Shown: piece by piece, positions 1 through 6,046 of the stretch
How positions within the stretch are numbered: the first letter of the stretch is position 1
Layout: each line of letters begins with the position of its first letter
From: an uncultured Bacteroidota bacterium
GTDB lineage: Bacteria; Bacteroidota; Bacteroidia; Chitinophagales; Chitinophagaceae
Length of the DNA stretch: 10,367 nucleotides
Reading direction: 5' to 3'
NCBI GenBank assembly: GCA_946479535.1
Contig: CAMLGP010000052.1
Location: forward strand, 1 to 10,367
Position numbers and translations under genes: made by a program
Notes under the pieces: model-generated
The model's input: only the letters and a program-made list of their open reading frames with translations
The model's database searches: none
Told to the model about the DNA's origin: nothing

Positions 1-177
1 ATAGGGCCAGGCATTGCAGGCCTTATTATTGAAAAATGGGGAGATGATGTTTGCTTTGGCTTAAACGCCGTAAGCTTTGTTGCGGTAATAGCATCGTTGC
101 TGTTAATGCTGTTGACTGCCTATGTACCTAAAAAGCACACAAAGAATATTTTCGGGGAGGGCATCGGTTTCCAGTAA
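1..177 (+). pseudogene. MFS transporter fragment (MFS_3 / EntS-like), cut at both ends
   Basis: The frame is open from the first base to a TAA at 175-177, so the N-terminus lies outside the window. The opening residues (GPGIAGLIIEKWG, then a CFGLNAVSFVAVIASLLLML helix) match the conserved GPxxAGLL...NAxSF segment of drug and siderophore exporters of the MFS_3 type, usually found near residues 150-190 of a protein of about 400. After VPKKH (about 124-138) the reading frame runs into DNA that is the antisense of a helicase gene and stops within 13 codons. The C-terminal half of the transporter, including its last six helices, is therefore missing. The product should not be functional. The family call rests on one helix and its flanks. 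Confidence 0.7.
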
Positions 178-342
178 GATCTTGCCGATCCTGCTGGCAA
201 GTATCTGGGTTTTACCGGTACCCGGACCCGCAATCACCATAACAGGACCTTCAATAGTATTAACGGCCAGCTGCTGCCGTTCATTCAGCCTGCCATATTC
301 TTCACGAAACTTCTTTTCCAGCCTTTCTTTATTAAGCGACAT
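103..342 (-). pseudogene. UvrD/PcrA-type superfamily 1 helicase, N-terminal fragment
   Basis: The 79 codons begin with a charged leader (MSLNKERLEKKF), then LNERQQLAVNTIEGPVMVIA and the Walker A motif AGPGTGKTQ at residues 38-46. LASRIGKIL and DALPENILC follow. This is the canonical start of an ATP-dependent SF1A DNA helicase (Q motif plus motif I), which is normally 650-1100 residues long. Homology stops at about residue 68, where motif Ia (usually LTYT/TFTN) should follow; the frame instead enters antisense MFS sequence and ends at a TGA at 103-105. All other helicase motifs are absent. The ATG at 342 is supported by GGAG eight bases upstream. It may be an inactive remnant or one side of a misjoined assembly. 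Confidence 0.8.
130..150. other. Breakpoint joining two truncated, unrelated genes
   Basis: To the left the + strand reads as an MFS transporter up to about 138; to the right the - strand reads as a helicase down to about 139. Both genes lose their 3' parts at the same point and face each other. No insertion sequence, inverted repeat or target duplication is visible at the join. This suggests a deletion or inversion endpoint, or an assembly chimera. Confidence 0.65.
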
Positions 343-405
343 AATTATTTTCTCCGGGTATAGTCATTCTATAGAACAAGTGAGTGGATAAACTGTTGTA
401 TCGGT

Positions 406-876
406 ATGGCTATACATAGTCTTAAAACTGTGCAATGTATACCGGCTCCTCTTAAAACAGTCTGGAATTTCTTTTCCGACCCCTCAAATTTACAAACCAT
501 TACGCCGGCCTCTCTAAAATTTAAAGTTATTTCAAAACATCATGGGGATCATATTTATCCGGGCCAAATTATAGAATACACGGTAAAGCCAGTGCTTGGC
601 ATACCTGTATACTGGATGACGGAGATTACTCATGTAAAGGAAGGGGCGTTTTTTGTGGATGAGCAGCGGAAAGGGCCTTATAAGTTCTGGCATCACCAGC
701 ATCATTTTAAGGAAATAACGGGTGGAGTAGAAATGACGGATATTGTTCATTACCGTAGCCCGGGCTGGATCCTGGAGCCTATGATTGACCGATTAATTGT
801 AAGCCCAAAGCTGGACAATATATTTCTATTCCGCTTAAAAGTAGTAGAAAGGCTGTTTGGAAAATGGAAAGAATAA
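406..876 (+). CDS. SRPBCC (START/Bet v1-like) family protein
   Basis: This 156-residue protein has the usual length for a stand-alone SRPBCC domain, a fold with a deep hydrophobic cavity that binds small lipophilic ligands. The N-terminal strand and helix (VQCIPAPLKTVWNFFSDPSNLQTITP, residues 9-34) give the PxxxVWxFFSDPxNLxxITP signature. Residues 85-101 (DEQRKGPYKFWHHQHHF) match the very conserved DEQxxGPYxxWxHxHxF stretch of the group sometimes annotated as ligand-binding SRPBCC proteins. A C-terminal helix (residues 132-153) should close the cavity. There is no signal peptide, so it is probably cytoplasmic. The ligand is unknown. The start at 406 gives the conventional N-terminus, although no Shine-Dalgarno sequence precedes it. 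The gene is divergent from the helicase remnant and ends 12 bases before the convergent frameshifted gene. Confidence 0.88.
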   Translation: MAIHSLKTVQCIPAPLKTVWNFFSDPSNLQTITPASLKFKVISKHHGDHIYPGQIIEYTVKPVLGIPVYWMTEITHVKEGAFFVDEQRKGPYKFWHHQHHFKEITGGVEMTDIVHYRSPGWILEPMIDRLIVSPKLDNIFLFRLKVVERLFGKWKE

Positions 877-888
877 GCTCTGGGAAAA

Positions 889-1331
889 CTATTCTTTGGC
901 CATTAACTTTATCTTTTTTTTAAGCGTACGCTCAAGCCGATCTAAAGAAACATCAGCAAAACTCACATCTATAATGCCAATATCATTTCCTTCCATGTTA
1001 ATAGAACTGCCTGTTTGTAGGTAATGTTCTTGGAATATGTGATCTCTAATTTAAAGTGTGAAATATTCTTCCAGGTAATTATGATTCCATTTCTAAGCCT
1101 GATTCCCTTTTCATTGATAACATATATAGGTCTTCTGTCAATGTAATCATAGAAAAATAATTGAGAAAGTAGGCCAAATAATATAATTCCAAACCAATAT
1201 GACCTTCGATAATGATAATGGTGAGGAGGATCTGCCACGAGAAAGAAAATAAATAGGGTCACTAACGTTAGACACATAACGAGATACCAGCCTGATTTTT
1301 TCTTAGACTTTCGAATTTTAAGTTCCTTCAT
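889..1331 (-). pseudogene. Small two-helix membrane protein gene with a one-base frameshift
   Basis: The first frame, from the ATG at 1331, codes for a basic N-terminus (MKELKIRKSKKKSG), a helix at residues 14-32 and a second at about 44-60. A PH-like stretch follows, with INEKGIRLRNGIIITWKNIS at residues 72-91. It then runs out of frame to a stop at 969-971. The frame shifted by -1 reads on without a stop to a TAG at 889-891 and gives a coherent tail: TGSSINMEGNDIGIIDVSFA, then DVSLDRLERTLKKKIKLMAKE. Joined, the protein would have about 148 residues. The layout (two helices, then xINEKGI...W.dI..., then a D..L..L...L helix) resembles STM3941-like proteins of unknown function. The shift lies at about 1000-1050, where both frames are open, and means one base is missing. 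It is either a real mutation or a sequencing error. Confidence 0.72.
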
Positions 1332-1332
1332 A

Positions 1333-1350
1333 CAATTCTGATCAGAATTG
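1333..1350. promoter_or_regulatory. 18-bp perfect palindrome between GH20 and the next gene
   Basis: CAATTCTGATCAGAATTG is a perfect 9+9 palindrome. It fills almost all of the 20 bases between the GH20 stop (1352-1354) and the start codon at 1331. As RNA it could fold as a 7-bp stem with a GATC loop, ending one base before the AUG, where it could hinder ribosome entry. As DNA it could be a dimer operator. No T-run follows, so a terminator is unlikely. The function is inferred. Confidence 0.4.
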
Positions 1351-1351
1351 G

Positions 1352-3253
1352 TTATTTCCTGGCGGCTCTTCTCTTTAATTCAGCAACCGGCATTACAATC
1401 ATTCTCCCAATGGGTTTATTATCCCTGGTGGTTATAACCTTTAGGGTAGTCACATCTTTTGGAATGGTGAGTGGTGAAGTATAGACCGGGTAATATTGAT
1501 CCGGGAAAGAATTATCATAGCTATAGTGGATCTGCAGACCATCAATTTCTGTACTCATTGTTACGACTGTCTGCGTGGTATCCTTTGCCACTTCAAAGAT
1601 GGGATCATATAGGCTGGGAGAGTATTTAACATCTGCAGCATCCAATCGCTGAAAATGCCTTTCCACTCTTGGCACAAAATTATTCCAATCCCTTTTATCT
1701 TTTGGAGACCAAAGAGCCTCAGCAACTGCAAATGCGCGAGGCCAGAGCATGTATTGCAGATGACGCACAGTATACAATTGTTCAGACCACATATTTCCCT
1801 GTCCGCCTTTAATGAATTTTGGATCAACGCCGTCAGGTATTGGTTCAAATTGATAAGTTTTGCTTAATCTGAGTGTGGCGTATACGGGAGGTTCAATAAC
1901 AGCATCTCCCTGCATATAATCGAGATAAACAAAAGTAGTGGGGCTCATTACCACTTCATGTCCCTGTTTGGCAGCTTCAATACCACCGGTCATACCGCGC
2001 CAGCTCATAACTGCGGCATTGGGAGCGAGACCGCCATCCAGTATTTCATCCCAACCAATGAGCTTCTTTCCTTTGGACATTACGATCTTCTCAACGCGTT
2101 TTACAAAATAGCTTTGCACTTCATCCAGTTTTTTCAGGTTTTCTTTTTTCATCAGACATTTAATGGTATCACTTTTCTCCCAGAAATTGCGTGCCGTTTC
2201 ATCACCACCCATGTGGATGTATTCAAACGGAAAAAGCGCTGCTATTTCGGTAAACACCTTATCTATAAAATCATAAGTGGATTCCTTGGCAGGTGAAAGC
2301 GTATTATCAAGAAGGCCATAGAAATGTCCGCCTGCAGGCCAAACCATAAAGCGATCACCGGGGCTTACATAATAATTACCAGGAGTGGAAGTGAGATCAG
2401 GGTAAGAAGCTATAGCGGCGAGGCTATGACCAGGCATATCAATTTCAGGAAGGATATCAATGAATTTAGATTTGGCGTATTTCACTACTTCGCGGATATC
2501 ATCCTGGGTATAGAAACCGCCATAATCAGCTTTTTCACCCGGTTGGGGAGGAGTGAGGGTTCCAAATGTGCCAACGCGACTAACACGCCAGGCACCCACC
2601 TCGGTGAGTTTGGGAAATGCTTTTATTTCAACGCGCCAGCCCTGATCATCAGACAGGTGCCAATGCAGCAGATTGAATTTATACTTGGCCATCATGTCAA
2701 GAAAATCCTTTACTTCTTCTTTGGTAAAGAAATGGCGGGATACATCAAGCATGAGGCCACGCCAGCCAAAACGTGGTTGATCTGTAATAGTAACAAAGGG
2801 GATAGACCATGATCTTAATTTGGAGGGCGACTTACTTTCAACATCAGCAGGAAATAATTGCAACAATGTTTGCACGCCATAAAATATACCTGCAGGTGTT
2901 GAGGCATTCAGGTTTATTCCGGTTGCAGAAACCTTCAGAATATATCCTTCTTTTGGAATAGAAAGATTGTTTGACAGATGCAGGAAGATTGATTTGGCGG
3001 GAGGGGTTTTTAATTTCCCCAGGGTTTGAACTTTGCTGCCAGTGATTGCAGGAATTTGCCGGACCAGTTGATTGGCGATCTGGAAGAGCTCATTATTCTG
3101 TTCTGTTACAACAGGAAGTGTGGCAGGAACGGTAAAAGCTCCGGTTGCCCTCACCAATGATGCAGGTTGAGGAATAATGGCAAAGCTTGATTCTCTCTGT
3201 GATGAGGCGGTTAAAACGAATAGTAATAAAGCAGGAATGATTAACTTTTTCAT
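1352..3253 (-). CDS. Beta-N-acetylhexosaminidase, GH20 family, exported
   Basis: The enzyme removes terminal GlcNAc or GalNAc from glycans and chitooligosaccharides by substrate-assisted catalysis. Numbering uses the ATG at 3253 (633 residues), which gives a clean signal peptide (MKKLIIPALLLFVLTASSQ); an ATG 10 codons upstream would spoil it. There is no lipobox cysteine, so it is periplasmic or released. Residues about 25-150 form the GH20b-like N-terminal domain. The TIM barrel starts at GWRGLMLDVSRHF (163-175), with substrate Arg165 and Asp170, HWHLSDDQGW (197-206) and DMPGH (272-276). The catalytic pair is Asp351-Glu352 in HMGGDE. WDE at 401-403 and NMWSE at 487-491 line the pocket. The last 70 residues resemble the C-terminal beta-sandwich of bacterial hexosaminidases. 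All key residues are present. It is not part of a visible polysaccharide utilization locus, since no SusC/SusD pair is in the window. Confidence 0.96.
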   Translation of the reverse strand: MKKLIIPALLLFVLTASSQRESSFAIIPQPASLVRATGAFTVPATLPVVTEQNNELFQIANQLVRQIPAITGSKVQTLGKLKTPPAKSIFLHLSNNLSIPKEGYILKVSATGINLNASTPAGIFYGVQTLLQLFPADVESKSPSKLRSWSIPFVTITDQPRFGWRGLMLDVSRHFFTKEEVKDFLDMMAKYKFNLLHWHLSDDQGWRVEIKAFPKLTEVGAWRVSRVGTFGTLTPPQPGEKADYGGFYTQDDIREVVKYAKSKFIDILPEIDMPGHSLAAIASYPDLTSTPGNYYVSPGDRFMVWPAGGHFYGLLDNTLSPAKESTYDFIDKVFTEIAALFPFEYIHMGGDETARNFWEKSDTIKCLMKKENLKKLDEVQSYFVKRVEKIVMSKGKKLIGWDEILDGGLAPNAAVMSWRGMTGGIEAAKQGHEVVMSPTTFVYLDYMQGDAVIEPPVYATLRLSKTYQFEPIPDGVDPKFIKGGQGNMWSEQLYTVRHLQYMLWPRAFAVAEALWSPKDKRDWNNFVPRVERHFQRLDAADVKYSPSLYDPIFEVAKDTTQTVVTMSTEIDGLQIHYSYDNSFPDQYYPVYTSPLTIPKDVTTLKVITTRDNKPIGRMIVMPVAELKRRAARK

Positions 3254-3311
3254 GAAGGAAGTTGAATATATACTGTGAAGCAAGTTTATTAGATTACAAG
3301 GTAATAAAAAA

Positions 3312-3349
3312 GCACGATGCCAGATTGTTTTACCAACCTGGCATCGTGC
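3312..3349 (-). terminator. Strong rho-independent terminator
   Basis: A perfect 12-bp stem (GCACGATGCCAG at 3312-3323 with CTGGCATCGTGC at 3338-3349) encloses a 14-nt loop. Read on the - strand it is followed at once by TTTTTT, the classic intrinsic terminator shape. It lies 43 bases past the stop of the small gene at 3392-3607, and so separates that transcript from GH20, which must have its own promoter at about 3254-3311. Confidence 0.88.
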
Positions 3350-3391
3350 ATTATTCCCTATTAGTACACCCTTATGTGATTTCCATAATTA

Positions 3392-3607
3392 TTAGTCTGC
3401 CTGCCCGTCTGAATCAGAACCCAGTACTATTGATTTAGTATGGAGTTCTGTTCTGCTTTTAGTTCTGCCACTATTTATCAGGTTACCACTATCAACTTCA
3501 CCTGTATTATTATCTTCTCTGTCCTTGTTTTTATTATGAAGATTTTCAACTGTTTTATTAGTACCTTTTATTTCCTCCTTCGTCTGTTTCTTATTATTCT
3601 GTGTCAT
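3392..3607 (-). CDS. Small hydrophilic protein, probably disordered
   Basis: The 71 residues lack any hydrophobic core, cysteine, tryptophan or phenylalanine. They are rich in K, N, T, E and D, beginning MTQNNKKQTKEEIKGTNK and ending IVLGSDSDGQAD. I do not recognise a family. Reality is supported by the strong terminator just downstream on the same strand, by an A-rich leader (A-run then GTAATC before the ATG) typical of Bacteroidota starts, and by a similar small gene upstream in the same orientation. Short, charged proteins ending in a G-[STA]-D tail are common unannotated genes in this phylum; this is a general impression, not a search result. The opposite strand also reads open here, but its product is only hydrophobic antisense. 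Confidence 0.55.
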   Translation of the reverse strand: MTQNNKKQTKEEIKGTNKTVENLHNKNKDREDNNTGEVDSGNLINSGRTKSRTELHTKSIVLGSDSDGQAD

Positions 3608-3748
3608 GATTACTTTTTTTTTAGATGAATCAATAAGTTGAATGAATCCTTAAATAAGTTGGGCCACGAATGCCAGATGATCTGCACAGATAATAATAGG
3701 TTAAAGTTTCCGTACCAATCAACCAGCACCCGTAGCCTCAATATTTTT

Positions 3749-3937
3749 TCAATAAGGCGGAGCACCCTGATCTGCACCTGTAACTTTGTCTTTTACTTTT
3801 TCATCAGTGTTATGTTTACTCCTCTCTTTGTTTACATTTTTCTCTGTCTTTTCAATCGACTCTTTTGTTTCCTGCAGCTTCTTGTGATCTCTTTCCTTCT
3901 GCTGGATCGTTTGTTTATTATAATTATCGAATGCCAT
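3749..3937 (-). CDS. Small, highly charged, helical or disordered protein
   Basis: From the ATG at 3937 the protein has 62 residues: MAFDNYNKQTIQQKERDHKK, then a K/E/Q/N-rich stretch (residues 18-50) likely to form one long helix or coiled coil, then VTGADQGAPPY. An ATG 21 codons upstream (4000) is possible, but the added segment (MARMAQFFYLYNRTSLPKLP) has an unrelated aromatic composition and is probably untranslated leader. The gene lies 141 bases upstream of the similar small gene at 3392-3607 in the same direction, and both end in a short G-[AS]-D tail. The pair may be co-transcribed and share the terminator at 3312-3349. I recognise no family and assign no function. Confidence 0.5.
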   Translation of the reverse strand: MAFDNYNKQTIQQKERDHKKLQETKESIEKTEKNVNKERSKHNTDEKVKDKVTGADQGAPPY

Positions 3938-4184
3938 AGTTGGTAATTTAGGTAACGATGTTCTGTTATAGAGATAAAAAAACTGTGCCATTCGGGCCAC
4001 TTGTGCAAAAAAGTTCGGAAAGGTTAGTACATATAAATTCTATTGTTAATAGAGAATACATTGAACTATTGTAATATAATTCAATAGGTTTATTTGGGTT
4101 CAAAGGACCGGAGGGGCCTACGTTAGAAAGTAGATAAAATCAAAGCAACGTTTTGGTGAAGGAAGTGATCAGGAAAAGAAAAAT
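3938..4184. other. Intergenic region between divergent genes
   Basis: These 247 bases separate the - strand small protein from the + strand lipoprotein and should hold both promoters. The region is AT-rich (about 4030-4100), but I see no clear TAnnTTTG element with a correctly spaced TTTG box on either strand, and no hairpin or repeat. Confidence 0.5.
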
Positions 4185-4484
4185 ATGAGGAAACTTCTGC
4201 TTATAGTGGTAACGATATCCCTGTTTTCCTGTGTTAAGGATAAGGAAACAGTAAAGCTGCCGGAGCCTTTACGTGAGGTTGTTAACCATACAGATTGTAA
4301 TTGTGATCCGGTACTTACCAAAATATTATGGCACAATGATATTTATTATGTAATGAGTTGGGTGGCTCCGCAGTGTAGTATCGCTAATAAATACTATGAT
4401 AAATATGGAAATCCTTTCACGCCAATGTGGGTAACACTGGAAGCGGGGCAATTTTTGGAAACGGTATGGAAGTGTAAACCCTAA
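4185..4484 (+). CDS. Small lipoprotein of unknown function
   Basis: The 99-residue precursor has a type II signal peptide: MRKLLLIVVTISLF with lipobox LFSC, so Cys16 would be lipidated. The mature part begins CVKDKETVK; charged residues directly after the lipidated cysteine are known to promote surface export in some Bacteroidota, so surface display is possible but inferred. The mature domain of about 80 residues has four more cysteines (38, 40, 64, 97) and a pattern of aromatics (ILWHNDIYYVMSWV, YYDKYGNPFTPMW). This resembles small beta-sheet lipoproteins found widely in Bacteroidota without known function. The start is supported by AGGAAAAG about ten bases upstream. The gene converges on the TPR gene, with 29 bases between the stops and no convincing terminator. 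Confidence 0.8.
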   Translation: MRKLLLIVVTISLFSCVKDKETVKLPEPLREVVNHTDCNCDPVLTKILWHNDIYYVMSWVAPQCSIANKYYDKYGNPFTPMWVTLEAGQFLETVWKCKP

Positions 4485-4513
4485 CAGCCATTCTGCTATA
4501 AATTCTGCACCTG

Positions 4514-5164
4514 TTACCCCGGCATTCTTGAAATATACTTTTCGATCTGTTTGATCTGATCTACGATCTGTGGAGTAGTAGGTTTCAATGCTTTTGCTTT
4601 GCGGAAGAAATCCTTGGAAGCACGGAACTCGCGTTTATTCATCATGATGCTGCACATCTGGAGATAGGCAGCTGCTTCATTTTCTTTATCAGGAAGACCT
4701 TTGCGGATGGCAGAGCGGATATAAGATTCCGCTTGTCTGAGGTCATTCTTTTGCATGCTCAGCATTCCCATTTGCAGCAGGCTTGCGCCTTCAGCTTCTT
4801 TCATGGGCATACCCAGGTCCAGGCCTTTCTTCATCATCTTTTCAGCGCCATCGAAATCCTGTTTCATCATGGCGATGTTTCCTTTCAGGGTATAGTACAC
4901 TGAGCGGATGGGTTTGTATAAAAGGTTAGGGAACTGGATTGACTTCAGCACTTTTTCAGCGCCTTCCATATCGCCATTTTCCATGTATTCCTGGATGAGG
5001 CGGAGGGGGCCAAAGAAGAAGTGACCGGCAATGAGGATCACTCCCACTAAATACAGCGGAAATCCGGGCCAGAATCCGGCACTATAGTTAACCACGCCAC
5101 CAAGGATTATCAGGATAATGCCCAGCGGCAGGCGGTATTTTATCAAAAGATTGTAAAACTTCAT
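4514..5164 (-). CDS. Membrane-anchored TPR-like repeat protein
   Basis: Numbered from the ATG at 5164 (216 residues), two helices near residues 11-28 (LPLGIILIILGGVV) and 34-52 (FPLYLVGVILIAGHFFFG) form an N-terminal hairpin in the inner membrane. The remaining 160 residues are helical repeats of TPR type: VLKSI/EYMENGDMEGAEKVL at about 57-75, YYTLKGNIAMMKQDFDGAEK at 90-109, a third at about 124-153 (SLLQMGMLSMQKNDLRQAES) and a fourth at 160-188. Such repeats bind protein partners, and the short loop between helices puts them in the cytoplasm. An ATG seven codons upstream is rejected because it would overlap the -7 promoter element at 5183-5190. The gene appears monocistronic. No partner is evident nearby. 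Confidence 0.83.
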   Translation of the reverse strand: MKFYNLLIKYRLPLGIILIILGGVVNYSAGFWPGFPLYLVGVILIAGHFFFGPLRLIQEYMENGDMEGAEKVLKSIQFPNLLYKPIRSVYYTLKGNIAMMKQDFDGAEKMMKKGLDLGMPMKEAEGASLLQMGMLSMQKNDLRQAESYIRSAIRKGLPDKENEAAAYLQMCSIMMNKREFRASKDFFRKAKALKPTTPQIVDQIKQIEKYISRMPG

Positions 5165-5182
5165 GTGTCCATTTTGGGACAG

Positions 5183-5190
5183 CAAAGATA
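5183..5190 (-). promoter_or_regulatory. Bacteroidota -7 promoter element for the TPR gene
   Basis: On the - strand this reads TATCTTTG, a perfect match to the TAnnTTTG -7 consensus of the Bacteroidota primary sigma factor. A TTTG at 5206-5209 is a possible -33 box, but its 15-nt spacing is shorter than the usual 17-20. Transcription would start near 5177, giving a leader of only about 13 nt before the ATG at 5164. This settles the start choice. Confidence 0.65.
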
Positions 5191-5322
5191 AGGGGTGGAA
5201 GGGTTCAAATTGGTATGATATGGGTGGGCGGGATGACGGCGGGAAGGTTTAAATGATTTTCTTATTAAGCCGGGAACCCAGGGAAACTCGCTTCGGGCAG
5301 TTGGGTTTGTTGAGGATACCAC

Positions 5323-5426
5323 GGTGCCCGCCATGGTTCGTGTCTCGGTTCCCGCCATGTTTCGTCTCTCGGATCCCGCTATGGATCGTGTCCGGTGCCC
5401 GCCATGGTTCGTGTCTCACGAACCAT
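5323..5426. repeat. Degenerate 24-bp tandem repeat ending in a hairpin (REP-like element, copy 1)
   Basis: Four head-to-tail units lie at 5323-5346, 5347-5370, 5371-5393 and 5394-5417. The first and last are identical (GGTGCCCGCCATGGTTCGTG + TCTC); the inner two are variants, one a base shorter. The last unit runs into CACGAACCAT to form a 10-bp perfect hairpin with a TCT loop (5404-5413 with 5417-5426). The hairpin begins 18 bases past the VOC gene stop. Shorter inverted lookalikes (GCGGGAT, GCGGGAA, GCCGGGAACC) lie at about 5225-5280. The same hairpin recurs at 8092-8112. Confidence 0.8.
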
Positions 5427-5443
5427 TTCTTTAAAATAGTTAT

Positions 5444-5905
5444 TTATTCCCTTGCGTCATTTATCTCGATCCAGTAGCCGTCTGGGTCCTGGAAGTAAAG
5501 CTGTTTAACACCGTCTACTCGATTGGTAATGGTCATTTTATCACCTGCCCAATTCTCATACGGGACTTTATAGGTGGTGAGTTTCCTGATGAAATCATCA
5601 ACTGAAGGAACGGTGAAGCAGAGATGCGCGTTCTTTTCTTTTGGCAGATTAACAGTAGCGCCGGAAATAATATGCAGATGGGATTTGGGCCCGATGAGAA
5701 ACCAGGTATGCCTGTTGTCATGGAAGGGTTCAGGAATGGTATCCAATCCAACAACATTGTGATAGAAATCAGTACTGATCTTAAGATCTTTTACATAAAA
5801 GGCGATATGGTTGAGCCGGGCATTGGTAACCTGGGCGGAGGATGAAAGCGTAAAGCCAATTGAAAATATCAATAACAGCGCAGCAGCCGTCAGTCCTTTT
5901 TTCAT
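5444..5905 (-). CDS. Secreted VOC (glyoxalase/dioxygenase fold) protein
   Basis: The 153-residue precursor starts with a type I signal peptide (MKKGLTAAALLLIFSIGFTL then SSSAQ, cleavage near 25). A single VOC domain follows, with two beta-alpha-beta-beta-beta modules: LNHIAFYVKDLKISTDFYHNVVGL (31-54) and AHLCFTVPSVDDFIRKL (93-109), ending in LYFQDPDGYWIEIND (136-150). Likely metal ligands are His33, His78, His94 and Glu147, so the metal site looks intact. Family members include glyoxalase I, fosfomycin-resistance enzymes and extradiol dioxygenases; substrate cannot be told from sequence. One domain implies a homodimer. Export to the periplasm is unusual for glyoxalase-type proteins. It is transcribed alone; TATCTTTC at 5925-5932 on the - strand is a near match to a -7 element. 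Confidence 0.9.
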   Translation of the reverse strand: MKKGLTAAALLLIFSIGFTLSSSAQVTNARLNHIAFYVKDLKISTDFYHNVVGLDTIPEPFHDNRHTWFLIGPKSHLHIISGATVNLPKEKNAHLCFTVPSVDDFIRKLTTYKVPYENWAGDKMTITNRVDGVKQLYFQDPDGYWIEINDARE

Positions 5906-5956
5906 AAATGAAGTATTTGGTTTGGAAAGATAAGCATTAAACGGTTGCGAAAAGGG

Positions 5957-5987
5957 AAGGTAGTGTCTCTGTTGAAGACATTACCTT
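5957..5987. terminator. Hairpin terminator after the T9SS protein gene
   Basis: AAGGTAGTGTCT (5957-5968) pairs with AGACATTACCTT (5976-5987), 12 bp with one G-T wobble, around a 7-nt loop. On the - strand CCC and TTTT follow closely, fitting termination of the gene ending at 6047. On the + strand the stem runs directly into TTTTT, so it may act in both directions. Confidence 0.7.
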
Positions 5988-6046
5988 TTTGCTTATTTGA
6001 ACACAGGCATGAAATATTATGGTATATATGCAAGGACTTTTTTTTG

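Noticed and set aside
1049..1055. TTTAAAT as a slippery site for programmed -1 frameshifting
   Set aside because: In the zero frame it reads TTT AAA T, not T TTA AAT, so tandem slippage would not work. I see no stimulatory hairpin just downstream.
2324..2812. A 162-codon open frame on the + strand
   Set aside because: It is antisense to the GH20 catalytic barrel, where the - strand has all catalytic motifs. The + product has no recognisable domain.
3638..3946. A + strand frame coding for a hydrophobic, phenylalanine- and leucine-rich protein
   Set aside because: It is the antisense of the lysine- and glutamate-rich small gene: AAA/GAA/AAG codons read as TTT/TTC/CTT. There is no coherent membrane topology or start signal.
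4482..4516. TAACAG...CTGTTA as a bidirectional terminator between convergent genes
   Set aside because: It is only a 6-bp stem with a 23-nt loop and no T-run, and it overlaps both stop codons. It is too weak to call.
5161..5358. A - strand frame reading MAGTETRTMAGT through the repeat
   Set aside because: The 24-bp unit is a multiple of three, so it stays open by construction. The frame overlaps the TPR promoter and start and has no protein-like features.
5323..5426. CRISPR array
   Set aside because: Units follow each other with no spacers, diverge internally and end in a hairpin; there are no cas genes. It is a tandem or REP-like repeat.
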